Shown piece by piece: positions 36,824 to 45,403 of a DNA stretch of 64,000 bases. Numbering within the stretch: the stretch's first letter is position 1; every line of letters begins with the position of its first letter. Source of the DNA: CBDBND01 sp965262665 (lineage in GTDB: Bacteria; Pseudomonadota; Alphaproteobacteria; Rhodospirillales; Rhodospirillaceae); the NCBI GenBank assembly GCA_965262665.1, contig CBDHFR010000004.1, positions 2,108,001 through 2,172,000 of the forward strand. Reading direction: 5' to 3'. Under the pieces are notes generated by a model. The model was not told the DNA's origin. It was given only the letters and a program-made list of their open reading frames with translations, and did not search any database. A program made the position numbers and the translations under genes.

Positions 36824-37714
36824 ATAATAAGCGGCGATATCTGGGACGCCGTGCAGGCCAAGCTCGAAGGCCGATCCAACCGTCGTGCCGGAAGGGCAAG
36901 TACCAACGGCAGTTTGCTCACCGGCCTCATCGTTGATGAGAAAGGAAGGCGTCTGACCCCTAACCATGCCGTTAAGGGCAATAGGCGCTACCGCTATTAC
37001 ATCTCGAGCGCTCTAAACGGCAAACGGACACAAAACGACAACGATAGGGGCTGGCGCCTGCCTGCCGAAGAAATCGAGAATCTCGTCAAAGAATGTCTCA
37101 ACCGTTTCCTGGGGGACCAGCTTCAGCTGATTGGCGCGTTAAGTCCCGATACTCCGACCATGCAAGAGATGGAGCGTATTGCCGAGTTCAGTCAGTCTAA
37201 ACCGAATGTGCAAAGTACAGACGACCTTGTTCGTAGGATACTGAAGCGCGTTACCGTGTCAGAAGACAAACTTCATCTTGAACTCAGCACTGCGAGCCTT
37301 CGAGAAATCATTGGGCTTCGACCGATTGAGCATGGACACAAGACCCATCGCCTGGAATTCCCGATTAAGCTCAGGCGCCGGGGTGTTGAGACCAAGTTGG
37401 TTGTCATCAATTCCGCTCACGCCGCATCACGCAAGGTACCCAATCTCATTAAGCTCGTGGCGCGGTCAATCGACTGGTTTGAAAAGCTGAAATTGGGTGA
37501 GACAAGTTCTCTCGAAGAGATCGCAAAGGGGGAACGCATGAGCCCTTCCGATGTCAGCCGCTACCTCCCGCTGGCCTTTCTTGCGCCCGATATTGTCGAG
37601 AGCATTGCTAACGGGCACCAGCCAATCGAGCTTACGGTTCAGCATCTAAGGCGTCTCTCTCCGCTTCCCAGCCATTGGGACGAACAACGCCGCCTATTGG
37701 ACTTCCCCGTCTAG

Positions 37715-37936
37715 CCAAACCGGCCCCGCAAACCCATCCTTACTGCCCATTCTTCTCCATGGTCTGGCCACTGAAATGGCCCTGCAGAGAATTCCTGCCC
37801 GAACTCCTCAATTGTCTCCCTAAATGCGTTCTCCATGCCAGAACGAAGGCCGCGATTGCCCCGTAAGGCTTTGAAATACAGGAAGAAAAATTTAAGGTGG
37901 AAGCTAGACCCAGTAACAGCCAGACTGGATGGTGGA
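37715..37936. repeat. Recombinase-element right flank, copy 2
   Basis: About 220 bp matching 51521-51741 with scattered substitutions. The match ends at CTGGATGGTGG. In the other copy these last bases are the start of the tRNA 3' end (complement of CCACCA). It contains no gene. Confidence 0.88.
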
Positions 37937-37964
37937 GGACGCAGTCTTGAGCGAACTTGTCTCT

Positions 37965-38155
37965 GGGAATTCCCTGTTACCCGGGAAAAAACAGGGAAAA
38001 CATGAAAAAGTGGCCGTCTTGAGCTAAGTGTGCCGGGATTCTCCGAATAAAATCAGGGCTTTACTTACAAATTCCCTAATCGAAAAACAGGGAATTCGAT
38101 TTCCCTGCAAACGTCTATAACAGGGAGTGATAACTACGAAACAGGGAATTAATGG
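37965..38155. repeat. Cluster of CAGGGAA/TTCCCTG motifs
   Basis: At least seven occurrences of CAGGGA(A/G) or its complement lie in both orientations within 190 bp: GGAATTCCCTGTTACC, AACAGGGAAAAC, AAACAGGGAATTCG, ATTTCCCTGC, AACAGGGAGTG and AACAGGGAATTAATGG, plus TTCCCTAATC. There is no open frame. The arrangement resembles iterons or a cooperative operator rather than a gene. Confidence 0.7.
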
Positions 38156-38224
38156 CCGCCTGCTTGTTTGATTAGCAAAACTGCTCATTGCAAACCCCTG
38201 TCTCTGCCGAGACACCAAATCTGC

Positions 38225-38306
38225 TGTCCTTGCCGAAAACCCCATCCACACAGAGTTGTAGAGGATTCAGCCCCAGTTTAGGCGCATGAGGTTTTCGGCA
38301 AGGACA
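38225..38306. repeat. 82-bp MITE of the rve-IS family, subtype 2
   Basis: Ends TGTCCTTGCCGAAAACCCC and GGTTTTCGGCAAGGACA are near-perfect complements. The centre ACAGAGTTGTAGAGGATTCA is shared with 30718. It lies 122 bp upstream of the hydroxylase gene and could carry promoter or terminator functions. Confidence 0.85.
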
Positions 38307-38428
38307 GGGAAAGACAGACCAAAAAATAAACCAGATATAATCAGACTTCCCTAAGGTGGTTCAATTTTCAGCACTAAACCCAGGCCATTTGCAAAGCAAT
38401 TCAACAGGAAAGCCAGCAGAAGTCCTAG

Positions 38429-39316
38429 ATGACCGATCTAATAGGAATGTCAAAGCTCGTTGCCGGCAGTTCGTATCCAGCGATTCTGGCTCTCGCGTTT
38501 GCCCTGGCTGCATCTTTGACCGCCACCGGTCTGCCAGTGACCGTAGCATCTTACCTTGCAGTGTTGGCTGCTGCTGCTGTCGTCACGTTGCACGAAATCA
38601 AGCTTCCTTACCGAACCGAGTGGCAACCCGCGACCCGTGAGATCTGGGATGATGTGCTATTCATGATCGTTGTACAGGTGGCCCTGCCGTATCTGCTTTC
38701 GATCACGGTGGTGATCTTGATCGCCGATTACCTGCGTACGAGCGGAATTGCTGTCGACGGATTATGGCCGCACAACCTGCCAGTAGCCGCACAAGCGTGC
38801 CTCATGTTGCTCTTAGCGGAACTGCCGCGCTACTGGCTGCACCGGGCGTTCCACAAGTTCACCTTCATGTGGCGATACCACGCAGTTCATCATTCACCGC
38901 ATCGCCTGTACTGGCTTAACGTAGGCCGGTTCCATCCCATAGAAAAAGCGGTTCAGTTCGCGGTCGATACAGTGCCGTTTGCGCTGCTCGGCGTGTCGAC
39001 CGAGGCCCTCGCCGCGTACTTCGTCTTGTACGCGGTCAATGGCTTCTTCCAGCATTCAAACTGCAATATCCGCTTGGGACCACTCAATTACATCGTCAGC
39101 GGTCCGGAATTGCACCGTTGGCATCACTCGGAGTTTGCCGTGGAATCGGACAACAATTTCGGCAACAACCTCATCGTGTGGGACTTGATGTTCGGTACGC
39201 GGTTCCTGCCTCCCGACCGCGAGGTTGGCCGTCTGGGACTCACCGATCGAGACTATCCAAGCGGTTTCCTGGCACAGATGAAGACACCGTTCGTCACGGG
39301 ACTCGAGAAAAACTGA
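38429..39316 (+). CDS. Fatty-acid hydroxylase / sterol-desaturase family membrane protein
   Basis: 295 residues with several membrane spans. The diiron histidine boxes are complete: HRAFH (in LPRYWLHRAFHKF, about 143-147), HAVHH (about 154-158) and HRWHH (in GPELHRWHHSEF, about 231-235), with an additional HSNCN between. Members insert oxygen into, or desaturate, lipid or sterol chains. An alternative start is ATG 38447. The gene ends one base before the GH3 gene's ATG, so the two are translationally coupled. It is the first gene of a three-gene operon. Confidence 0.9.
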   Translation: MTDLIGMSKLVAGSSYPAILALAFALAASLTATGLPVTVASYLAVLAAAAVVTLHEIKLPYRTEWQPATREIWDDVLFMIVVQVALPYLLSITVVILIADYLRTSGIAVDGLWPHNLPVAAQACLMLLLAELPRYWLHRAFHKFTFMWRYHAVHHSPHRLYWLNVGRFHPIEKAVQFAVDTVPFALLGVSTEALAAYFVLYAVNGFFQHSNCNIRLGPLNYIVSGPELHRWHHSEFAVESDNNFGNNLIVWDLMFGTRFLPPDREVGRLGLTDRDYPSGFLAQMKTPFVTGLEKN

Positions 39317-39317
39317 T

Positions 39318-40958
39318 ATGCCGCCTCCCATTGGTTACCGGCTAATAACTTCCGCCCTCACAGCCATGCACGGCCGCCGCTTTTCGGCGATGCTGGCAGC
39401 GGCGAAATCTCCGAATGAAGCGCAATCTTTTGTACTTAGGCGCATTTTGGCTGCCAATGCGGAAACCGCGTTTGGCAGGCGACACAGTTTCAATAAGATC
39501 GGTACAGCTGCTGACTATCGCCGCGCCGTAGCGGTGCAGACATACGAAGACCTGCGCGACGACATCGAAGCACAGGAACTCACGGGCGAGCCGCGTCTGA
39601 CCAGCGAGCCGCCGGTTTATTACAACCGAACCAGTGGTACCGTGGGGGCACCAAAGAATATCCCTGTCACCCGGCCGGGCCTCCGGAGCATCGGAGCCCA
39701 TCAACAATTGGCTGCGTACGCCTTGTCGAAAGGACCGTCGGTGATGTCGGGGAAGGTTTATGCGGTGGGTGGCGCCGCCGTCGAAGGTTCGATGCCGGGC
39801 GGCACTCCGTTCGGTTCCGCATCGGGATTGCTCTACCAGAATCAACCCCGGTGGCTAAAGTCCCGCTACGTGCTGCCCGCAGAGCTGCCCGGCATTGCGG
39901 ATTACGAAGAACGGTATTTAGCGATGGCGATATTCGGTGTCGCGGAACCGGGAGTTACCTGCGCGGCAACGCCAAACTCCTCCACATTGCTTCGGTTATT
40001 GGAGGTCGTCAACGATCACGCGGACACAGTTCTTCGCGCCGTCGCCGAAGGCCGGCTACCCAACGGCGTTGCTTCGCGTGCGTCGCTCAAGCGGGACCCA
40101 CGCCGTGCGGCCCATCTTCGTGCCAGACTCGATACCTCGGGTAGGCTTACATACGCCGATATCTGGCCGCATCTTGGGGGCGTCGTAACCTGGACAGGAG
40201 GCAGTTGCGGCGTGGCGATCCGCAACCTCAGGTTTTCGTTGCCAGAGGATTGCGCCATCATTGAACTGGGTTACATCGCCAGCGAAGTACAGGGCACAAT
40301 CAACGTCGATACACGTCGCAACGACTGCCTGCCAACCTTCCAGGACACATTCTTTGAGTTTGCTAAACGCGAAGATTGGGAGGCGGGCGATACCGAGATG
40401 CTGGGCCTCGCCGAACTTGAGCAAGGGCGCGACTATTATGTTGTCGTGACAACTTCAAACGGACTCTACCGCTACGATATGAACGACATAGTCCGGGTGA
40501 CCGGACTAGTCAACGATACGCCGACGCTGGCTTTCGTACAGAAGGGCGTGGGCGTCACCAGCATAACCGGCGAGAAACTCTACGAGGCACAGGTGTTGGA
40601 GGCGGTTTCGGCGGTACTGGCAAACCGTCAAATCGGTACGAGCTTCTTTATAATGCTGGCGGTCCAGGAAAACGCGCGCTACACGCTGTACGTCGAGGCA
40701 AATGCTGCCGAATTTGGGCCGGAATTCGCACGAGACATTGACGCGCACTTGCGCTTAGTCAACGTAGAATTCGACAGCAAGCGTGCCAGCGGCAGGCTCA
40801 AGCCGGTCAACGTCCAGAGGCTAAGCGGCGGTACTGGGGATGCGTACCGCAAACATAGAGTGGCAGAGGGGCAGCGCGACGCCCAGTTCAAATACCTGCA
40901 TCTACAATACGCACACGAATGCACCTTCGACTTTGACGCTCGCATCGCCAGGGATTGA
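39318..40958 (+). CDS. GH3 auxin-responsive-promoter family acyl-amide synthetase
   Basis: 546 residues, the length typical of GH3 proteins in the ANL adenylating superfamily. The ATP motif appears as YYNRTSGTVGAPKNIPVT near residue 101, and the second motif as NGLYRYDMNDIVRVTG near 378-393, followed by VGVTSITGEKLYEAQVLEAV. GH3 enzymes adenylate a carboxylic acid and transfer the acyl group to an amino acid, giving N-acyl amino acids. Its neighbours are a lipid hydroxylase and an enolase-superfamily epimerase, with intergenic gaps of 1 and 0-6 bp. Bacterial GH3 substrates are mostly unknown. Confidence 0.92.
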   Translation: MPPPIGYRLITSALTAMHGRRFSAMLAAAKSPNEAQSFVLRRILAANAETAFGRRHSFNKIGTAADYRRAVAVQTYEDLRDDIEAQELTGEPRLTSEPPVYYNRTSGTVGAPKNIPVTRPGLRSIGAHQQLAAYALSKGPSVMSGKVYAVGGAAVEGSMPGGTPFGSASGLLYQNQPRWLKSRYVLPAELPGIADYEERYLAMAIFGVAEPGVTCAATPNSSTLLRLLEVVNDHADTVLRAVAEGRLPNGVASRASLKRDPRRAAHLRARLDTSGRLTYADIWPHLGGVVTWTGGSCGVAIRNLRFSLPEDCAIIELGYIASEVQGTINVDTRRNDCLPTFQDTFFEFAKREDWEAGDTEMLGLAELEQGRDYYVVVTTSNGLYRYDMNDIVRVTGLVNDTPTLAFVQKGVGVTSITGEKLYEAQVLEAVSAVLANRQIGTSFFIMLAVQENARYTLYVEANAAEFGPEFARDIDAHLRLVNVEFDSKRASGRLKPVNVQRLSGGTGDAYRKHRVAEGQRDAQFKYLHLQYAHECTFDFDARIARD

Positions 40959-42083
40959 GTGCGGATGCGTATAGAGCGACTGGAGGTATTCACCTTTCCC
41001 GTACCCTTTAAGACCGTCTTCCGCCATGCCTCTGCAAAGCGCGGCCGAGCCCAAAATCTGATCGTGCTAGCACACGCAGATAACGGGCAGACCGGCTACG
41101 GCGAGGGTTGCCCTAGGCAGTACGTCACCGGCGAAACCGTGGCCAGCGGATCTGCGTTTATCCGCACGTACGCCGGTGCGGTGGTCGCGGAAGTAAGCGA
41201 TGTTGCCAGCCTGAGAGCCTGGATCGAAGCTCACCGCGGCGCCATCGACCGCAATCCGGCGGCCTTTTGTGCACTAGAGATCGCCATCCTGGATCTGCTT
41301 GGCAAAGTGGAGAGACGAACCGTGGAGGAGCTCATTGGCGGATTCCGCTTGACCGGCAAATTCACGTATTCGGCAGTGCTCGGCGATGCGCCATATCCCC
41401 TGTATCGATGGCAGTTGATGCGTTACCGGTGGCTCGGGTTTCAAGACATCAAGGTCAAAGTGTCCGGCAATCGGCGGCGGGATCGGCGTAAACTGCTTGC
41501 ATTGGCGCGCGTTGGTCCACAAGTGCGGGTCCGGTTAGATGCCAACAACCTATGGGCGTCTGTGGATACGTGTGTCCGCCATTTGACAGCGCTTCCCGGC
41601 ACCGTGTTTGCTATCGAGGAGCCGCTTCAGATCGGTGACCTAGATGGCTTTCGGAGGGTCGGAGAAGCCTGTGGGACCCGGATCGTGCTTGACGAAAGCT
41701 TGTTGCGCATCAAGCAACTCGAAGAGCTGACAGATCCCGGACGATGGATCGTGAACCTGCGTGTATCGAAGATGGGCGGCATCTTGCGATCCCTGGCAGC
41801 CGCCGAACACGCGATGCGCATAGGCATCGGCGTCATCGTCGGCTGTCAAGTGGGAGAGACCAGCATCCTTGCACGCGCGGCCCTGCCGGTAATGCAAGCT
41901 CTCGGGTCCCACCTGATCGCCGCGGAGGGTGCGTTTGGTACACACCTCCTGCGCCGTGATCTGACGTCGCCAAGCCTGATGTTTGGTCAAGCTGGCGTGC
42001 TCGTTGCGGACCGAGTGCCGGACACAGGCCTTGGGGGCCTTGGATTAGCACTGTCCGCCCGGGACCTCCAGCGGTTGGAATGA
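40959..42083 (+). CDS. Enolase-superfamily epimerase/racemase (muconate-lactonizing subgroup)
   Basis: 374 residues from GTG 40959, or ATG 40965. The N-terminal capping domain (RIERLEVFTFPVPFKTVFRH, GQTGYGEGCP) is followed by a TIM barrel with IKVKVSG (KxK general base), VRLDANN, FAIEEP and IVLDES (three metal-binding acids) and RVSKMGG (second Lys). This residue set defines the MLE subgroup, which includes dipeptide epimerases, N-acylamino-acid racemase and o-succinylbenzoate synthase. Its position after a GH3 synthetase favours racemisation or epimerisation of an N-acyl amino acid or dipeptide. This last step is inference. Confidence 0.9.
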   Translation: MRMRIERLEVFTFPVPFKTVFRHASAKRGRAQNLIVLAHADNGQTGYGEGCPRQYVTGETVASGSAFIRTYAGAVVAEVSDVASLRAWIEAHRGAIDRNPAAFCALEIAILDLLGKVERRTVEELIGGFRLTGKFTYSAVLGDAPYPLYRWQLMRYRWLGFQDIKVKVSGNRRRDRRKLLALARVGPQVRVRLDANNLWASVDTCVRHLTALPGTVFAIEEPLQIGDLDGFRRVGEACGTRIVLDESLLRIKQLEELTDPGRWIVNLRVSKMGGILRSLAAAEHAMRIGIGVIVGCQVGETSILARAALPVMQALGSHLIAAEGAFGTHLLRRDLTSPSLMFGQAGVLVADRVPDTGLGGLGLALSARDLQRLE

Positions 42084-42134
42084 CGTGAGACGCTGCCGTT
42101 TCGCAGTGGTGAGCCCCGATGCGTGCACCTCAGT

Positions 42135-42392
42135 TCTTCCGCACCGGCACTGGCCATCGGGTAGAAGGGACAAACCCTTGGCAGCTCCAATAGTTCCACT
42201 TCAATCAGCTTCGTGCGGGGTTTATTTCGACGTCTCGTCCGTTCGCTTTCACTACGGCCCTCCTGTTCGCTTGGCCCCCCGTGCTGACCAGACCTGAGAG
42301 GCTCTATGTCCTCCCGGCCCTCCGGGGCTTTTACATCCGGGCTTTCAGGTCGCCTGGTCACCCCTATAGCTCCTGCCGGATATAACTACGAC
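42135..42392. repeat. ~255-bp dispersed repeat, copy 2 (inverted)
   Basis: The reverse complement of 27448-27705 with two single-base length differences in G/C runs and a few substitutions. It directly follows the GH3 operon. No start/stop pattern is conserved between the copies. Confidence 0.8.
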
Positions 42393-42455
42393 GCTAAACG
42401 GAGAATTGCGTCGGTGGGACTTTCACCCGCAAGCACAGCAGTTAGTCTCGCTGCA

Positions 42456-42515
42456 CCCCTTCCGAAAACCTAATCCGCACCCGGACGTTTGCATCATCAA
42501 GATCCGCGGATAAGC
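42456..42515. repeat. MITE of the rve-IS family, right end missing
   Basis: Left end CCCCTTCCGAAAACCTAATCC, then TTTGCATCATCAAGATC and GCGGATAAG, where the homology stops 14 bp before the IS110 transposase stop. The IS110 insertion probably removed the right end. Confidence 0.7.
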
Positions 42516-42529
42516 GACTGTCTTGTATG

Positions 42530-43351
42530 TCAAGGGTGCTGCCAAGTGGTTTGGTCTCTGACGATGGCATTGAGGATGGTAAGCAGTTTACGCATGACGG
42601 CGGTCAGGGCGACCTTCTTTGGTTTGCCGAGTTCGAGGAGGTGGTCATAGAAGCGCTTGAGGACCGGATTGCACCTGGCGGCGGTCAGCGCGGCCATGTC
42701 GAGGGTGGCACGAACTTTGGCGCGACCGCCCCAGATGGTGCGCCGGCCGCGCATCATCCCGCTGGCGCGGTTGAAGGGAGCGACCCCAACCAGGGCGGCG
42801 ATCTTTCTCCGGTCGAGGCTGCCGAGTTCGGGCAGCTCGGCGATCAGAGTGCGGGCCGTCGCGTTGCCGACGCCGGGCACGCTCTTGAGCAGGTCTTCAG
42901 CGTGCCGCCAGGCGGGGGCGTGCCGGACGGTGTCGTCGATTTCCGCTTCGAGGTCGGACAACTCGCGCTGGAGCGCTTTGAGCACGCGGACCTGGGCGTT
43001 CGGCACCGGTCGGGGGGTGGGATCGACCGCCTCGGCGAAATGGGCGATCGCCTCGGCGTCCAAGGCATCGGTCTTGGCAAGCTTGCCCGTTGCCCGCGCG
43101 AAGTCGCGGATCTGGCGAGGATTGACTACCGCAAACGGTCCGCCTGCCGCACAAAGCACCGCGGCCACCGTGACCTCATCGCCGCCGGTCGCTTCCACCA
43201 CTGCCAGCGACACGCCAAGCGCACGCAAACGGTCCGCCAACGCCGCCATGCCCTTGCCGTCATTCGCGACAGCGAAGGCCTCACTCGATGGCCGGAGGTG
43301 CACGTCCAGCCGATCCTTCGATATGTCGATGCCCGCGAAAATTCGTTCCAT
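42530..43351 (-). CDS. IS110-family transposase with a shortened middle
   Basis: 273 residues from ATG 43351 (MERIFAGIDISKDRLDVHLR). The N-terminal RuvC-like DEDD domain is present: GIDISKDRLD, VVEATGG, KTDALDAEAIAHF. The C-terminal transposase_20 domain is present with SVPGVGNATARTLIAELPEL and LVGVAPFNRASG. Usual IS110 enzymes exceed 310 residues. Here RVLKAL joins directly to QRELSDLEAEID, so about 45 residues of the connecting coiled coil seem deleted in frame. Activity is doubtful. The element's exact ends are not clear. Confidence 0.9.
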   Translation of the reverse strand: MERIFAGIDISKDRLDVHLRPSSEAFAVANDGKGMAALADRLRALGVSLAVVEATGGDEVTVAAVLCAAGGPFAVVNPRQIRDFARATGKLAKTDALDAEAIAHFAEAVDPTPRPVPNAQVRVLKALQRELSDLEAEIDDTVRHAPAWRHAEDLLKSVPGVGNATARTLIAELPELGSLDRRKIAALVGVAPFNRASGMMRGRRTIWGGRAKVRATLDMAALTAARCNPVLKRFYDHLLELGKPKKVALTAVMRKLLTILNAIVRDQTTWQHP

Positions 43352-43884
43352 GACCCTTCCTTGCAAATACGGTCTCGCCAAGCGGACCAAGCGACTGTTC
43401 GGGTTCGTAGGAACAGCAGCCGGGGACCTCGCTTATCCGCGGTCTTGAAGACCAAGGTTTTTTCGGTCTCCCGCCCGCTTCCGCTACCAGCACCGTAACA
43501 CCTATGGTGGTCTGACTAGATACAAGGTTTTCGGGAAGGACTGGTATGATGTTTAGCCAAGACTGTTCAACCATTCTTTACATGTAGAGAACTGCAATTC
43601 CTAACTTTCTTCGGGGTACCCTTTAGGAGCCGAGACCGTCGGTGACAAGGACCGCGGACGGACGAACCGCTTGATTGTATTTCCTCAAGAAATGCGACAA
43701 TACCTTTCGATCCCGATAGGTCGATCTTGGCCGCGTTCCATATAAGAACACGAATTGATCTCCATCCGTGACTTTCTTTGTAATGCGTTGTGGGGACAGC
43801 CTAAGAAGCGCATAATATAGGTAGGAGAGGTGCAACCACTGGCCTGTTGAACCGACAACAGGCACGGTCAAGGGAGATTTATTC

Positions 43885-45087
43885 ATGAGTCAAATATTTC
43901 ACCGGCGGATGGCCCTCGGGATTACCGGCATGGCCGGTCTTTCAATGGTGGCTCCGACAGCGGCCCTGGCAAAACTAGCTGGCGCCGATGTGGAACCGCG
44001 GGGAACGGACGGCATTCTTGAACGTCTGCCCTCGCTGAATCTTGAAAGCTATGACGAGATGAGCACCAGCACCCGCATTTGGATCAACAGCGAGTTGACC
44101 CGTGCGGCCGAGAAACGGGCGTTTCAGATCCTGGCGGCCAACGGGTATGGCCGGAATGACGAAGTGCCACGGGATACCGCCATCGAAATGCTGAAAGACG
44201 ATCCCGTCATCCAGTTCAGGAACCATAGCTGGCAGCGGTTGCAAATGCACATGTGGAAGCAGCTCCATCGCGAGTTCCACGGCAACTATGATGCCTACAT
44301 GTCCGAGATGGAAGCCGCCGACAAGTCTGGTCCGGGCATGCTCGAACTCAACCCTGGTATCGAACCGGAATACACCAAGCATGAAATCCACATGCAACCA
44401 GGCGGTTATACGGGTGATGAATTCGCCGGGCATATATACCACTACGGCACCAACAACTTCTTCAACGGCCGCAACTATCAGGACGAGCTCCACAGAAACA
44501 TGGCCAGAGCCGTTCCCGTCCCGGCCGACGGCAAAGTGAGGCGCATCCTCGATGCCGGCTGCAGCTGCGGCCAGCAGGTGGTGGCCTTGAAACAGCGTTA
44601 TCCCGACGCAGAAGTCTGGGGTGTGGACATCGGCGCACCGATGGTGCGTTACGCCCATATGCGGGCCGTCGACATGGGGGTCGACGTCAACTTCCGTCAC
44701 GCCCTGGCCGAAGACACCGACTTCCCCGACGGCTACTTCGACATCGTCACCTCTTACATCTTGCACCACGAAGTGACGGAAGCAGCGACCTATAAGATCA
44801 TTCAAGAAACGTCACGGATCTTGCGCCCGGGTGGGGTCTATTATCCGGTCGACTTCTACACCAATCCGTCCCGCAGGCCTCATGATGGCAGCGCGTGGCG
44901 CCGCATCCGCGATTGGATGACCCACCGCTGGAACCACGAGCGCTGGCTCTACGAATATCAGAACGCGGACTTCGAGGGCGAAATGCGCCGCGCCGACCTG
45001 CTGGTGAACCGGGACAGCGGCGAGGGCTCGACTGACGGCTACGGCCGTCGGCGTGTCCGAAACATCATGGGTATCAAGCCTGCGTAA
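43885..45087 (+). CDS. Class I SAM-dependent methyltransferase with Tat-like signal
   Basis: 400 residues, closely similar along its whole length to 22868-24070. The signal MSQIFHRRMALGITGMAGLS then MVAPTAALA has a twin Arg and an Ala-rich cleavage site. Motifs: ILDAGCSCGQQ, WGVDIGAPMVRYAHMRA, DIVTSYILHHEV, ILRPGGVYY. The middle block HSWQRLQMHMWKQLHREFHG and EIHMQPGGYTGDEFAGH is shared with the other copy. The C-terminus is more basic (RRRVRNIMGIKPA). The ATG follows AAGGGAG. A hairpin terminator follows at 45118. The upstream spacer 43391-43884 holds a MITE end (43512-43539) and no clear gene. Confidence 0.88.
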   Translation: MSQIFHRRMALGITGMAGLSMVAPTAALAKLAGADVEPRGTDGILERLPSLNLESYDEMSTSTRIWINSELTRAAEKRAFQILAANGYGRNDEVPRDTAIEMLKDDPVIQFRNHSWQRLQMHMWKQLHREFHGNYDAYMSEMEAADKSGPGMLELNPGIEPEYTKHEIHMQPGGYTGDEFAGHIYHYGTNNFFNGRNYQDELHRNMARAVPVPADGKVRRILDAGCSCGQQVVALKQRYPDAEVWGVDIGAPMVRYAHMRAVDMGVDVNFRHALAEDTDFPDGYFDIVTSYILHHEVTEAATYKIIQETSRILRPGGVYYPVDFYTNPSRRPHDGSAWRRIRDWMTHRWNHERWLYEYQNADFEGEMRRADLLVNRDSGEGSTDGYGRRRVRNIMGIKPA

Positions 45088-45117
45088 GCACTCCGATACC
45101 TATCCGATCATCACACA

Positions 45118-45152
45118 CCGTCCCGCCCTCTCGGCGGGGCGGTTTTCTTTTT
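45118..45152 (+). terminator. Rho-independent terminator after the methyltransferase gene
   Basis: CCGTCCCGCC and GGCGGGGCGG form a 10-bp stem (one G-U) around a short loop, followed by TTTTCTTTTT. It lies 31 bp after the stop. Confidence 0.85.
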
Positions 45153-45164
45153 AAGCCTCAGCCC

Positions 45165-45372
45165 TATCCCTTCGGAAAACCTCATTGGCTGGCACTCGTG
45201 GTGCAATCCACTGAGGTGCATACGTGTCGTGATAGAACGAGTTCGGCAAACGACCCGCGAGCTCGACAGATCTTTGTCTAAGGAGAGATGCGTCCGAGCA
45301 CAGTTATAGGTTTGGGCGTAGTGAATGAGTGTTCGCCGCAGATGGGCTTCACCAAATATTATCATATGATGT
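45165..45372 (-). pseudogene. rve-type IS transposase, C-terminal remnant
   Basis: Reads HMIIFGEAHLRRTLIHYAQT, NCARTHLSLDKDLSSSR and HLSGLHHECQPMRFSEG. It is the best preserved end of the transposase whose termini resemble the MITE family. Its 3' end passes into CCTTCGGAAAACCTCATT, the MITE-type right end. It is cut upstream next to a MITE at 45404. Confidence 0.8.
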
Positions 45373-45403
45373 AGGCACGCAGCTAGGGCGAGGGCGATGT
45401 GGG

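Larger units (their letters stand above)
36370..36831. repeat. 8-bp target duplication flanking the mini-transposon
   Basis: ATAATAAG occurs at 36370-36377 and again at 36824-36831. The uninterrupted homologue at about 50628-50637 has this octamer once, within GGGGATAATAAGCGG. This proves insertion by transposition. Confidence 0.95.
36036..37714 (+). pseudogene. Serine recombinase copy 2: N-truncated and interrupted by a mini-transposon
   Basis: From KIAASKKKGMWMGGPVPLGY to the stop at 37714 this matches the intact recombinase at 49850-51520. The catalytic resolvase domain (about 145 residues with the active Ser) is missing, replaced by IS3. The recombinase zinc-ribbon/coiled-coil region is then split at codon ATA in QGIIRG / IISGDIWD by the element 36378-36823. 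Removing that element and one 8-bp duplication restores the frame. The downstream 220 bp also match the intact locus. Confidence 0.92.

Noticed and set aside
37965..38155. CRISPR array for the repeated CAGGGAA motifs
   Set aside because: Motifs are short, in both orientations, and unevenly spaced. No cas gene is in the window.
42527..43498. Long plus-strand ORF opposite the IS110 transposase
   Set aside because: Antisense shadow in GC-rich DNA. The minus strand encodes clear RuvC-like and transposase_20 motifs.
43623..43886. Minus-strand ORF of 87 codons divergent from the Tat-signal methyltransferase
   Set aside because: It overlaps the methyltransferase start, has no ribosome site or recognisable motif, and the same interval has to hold that gene's promoter.
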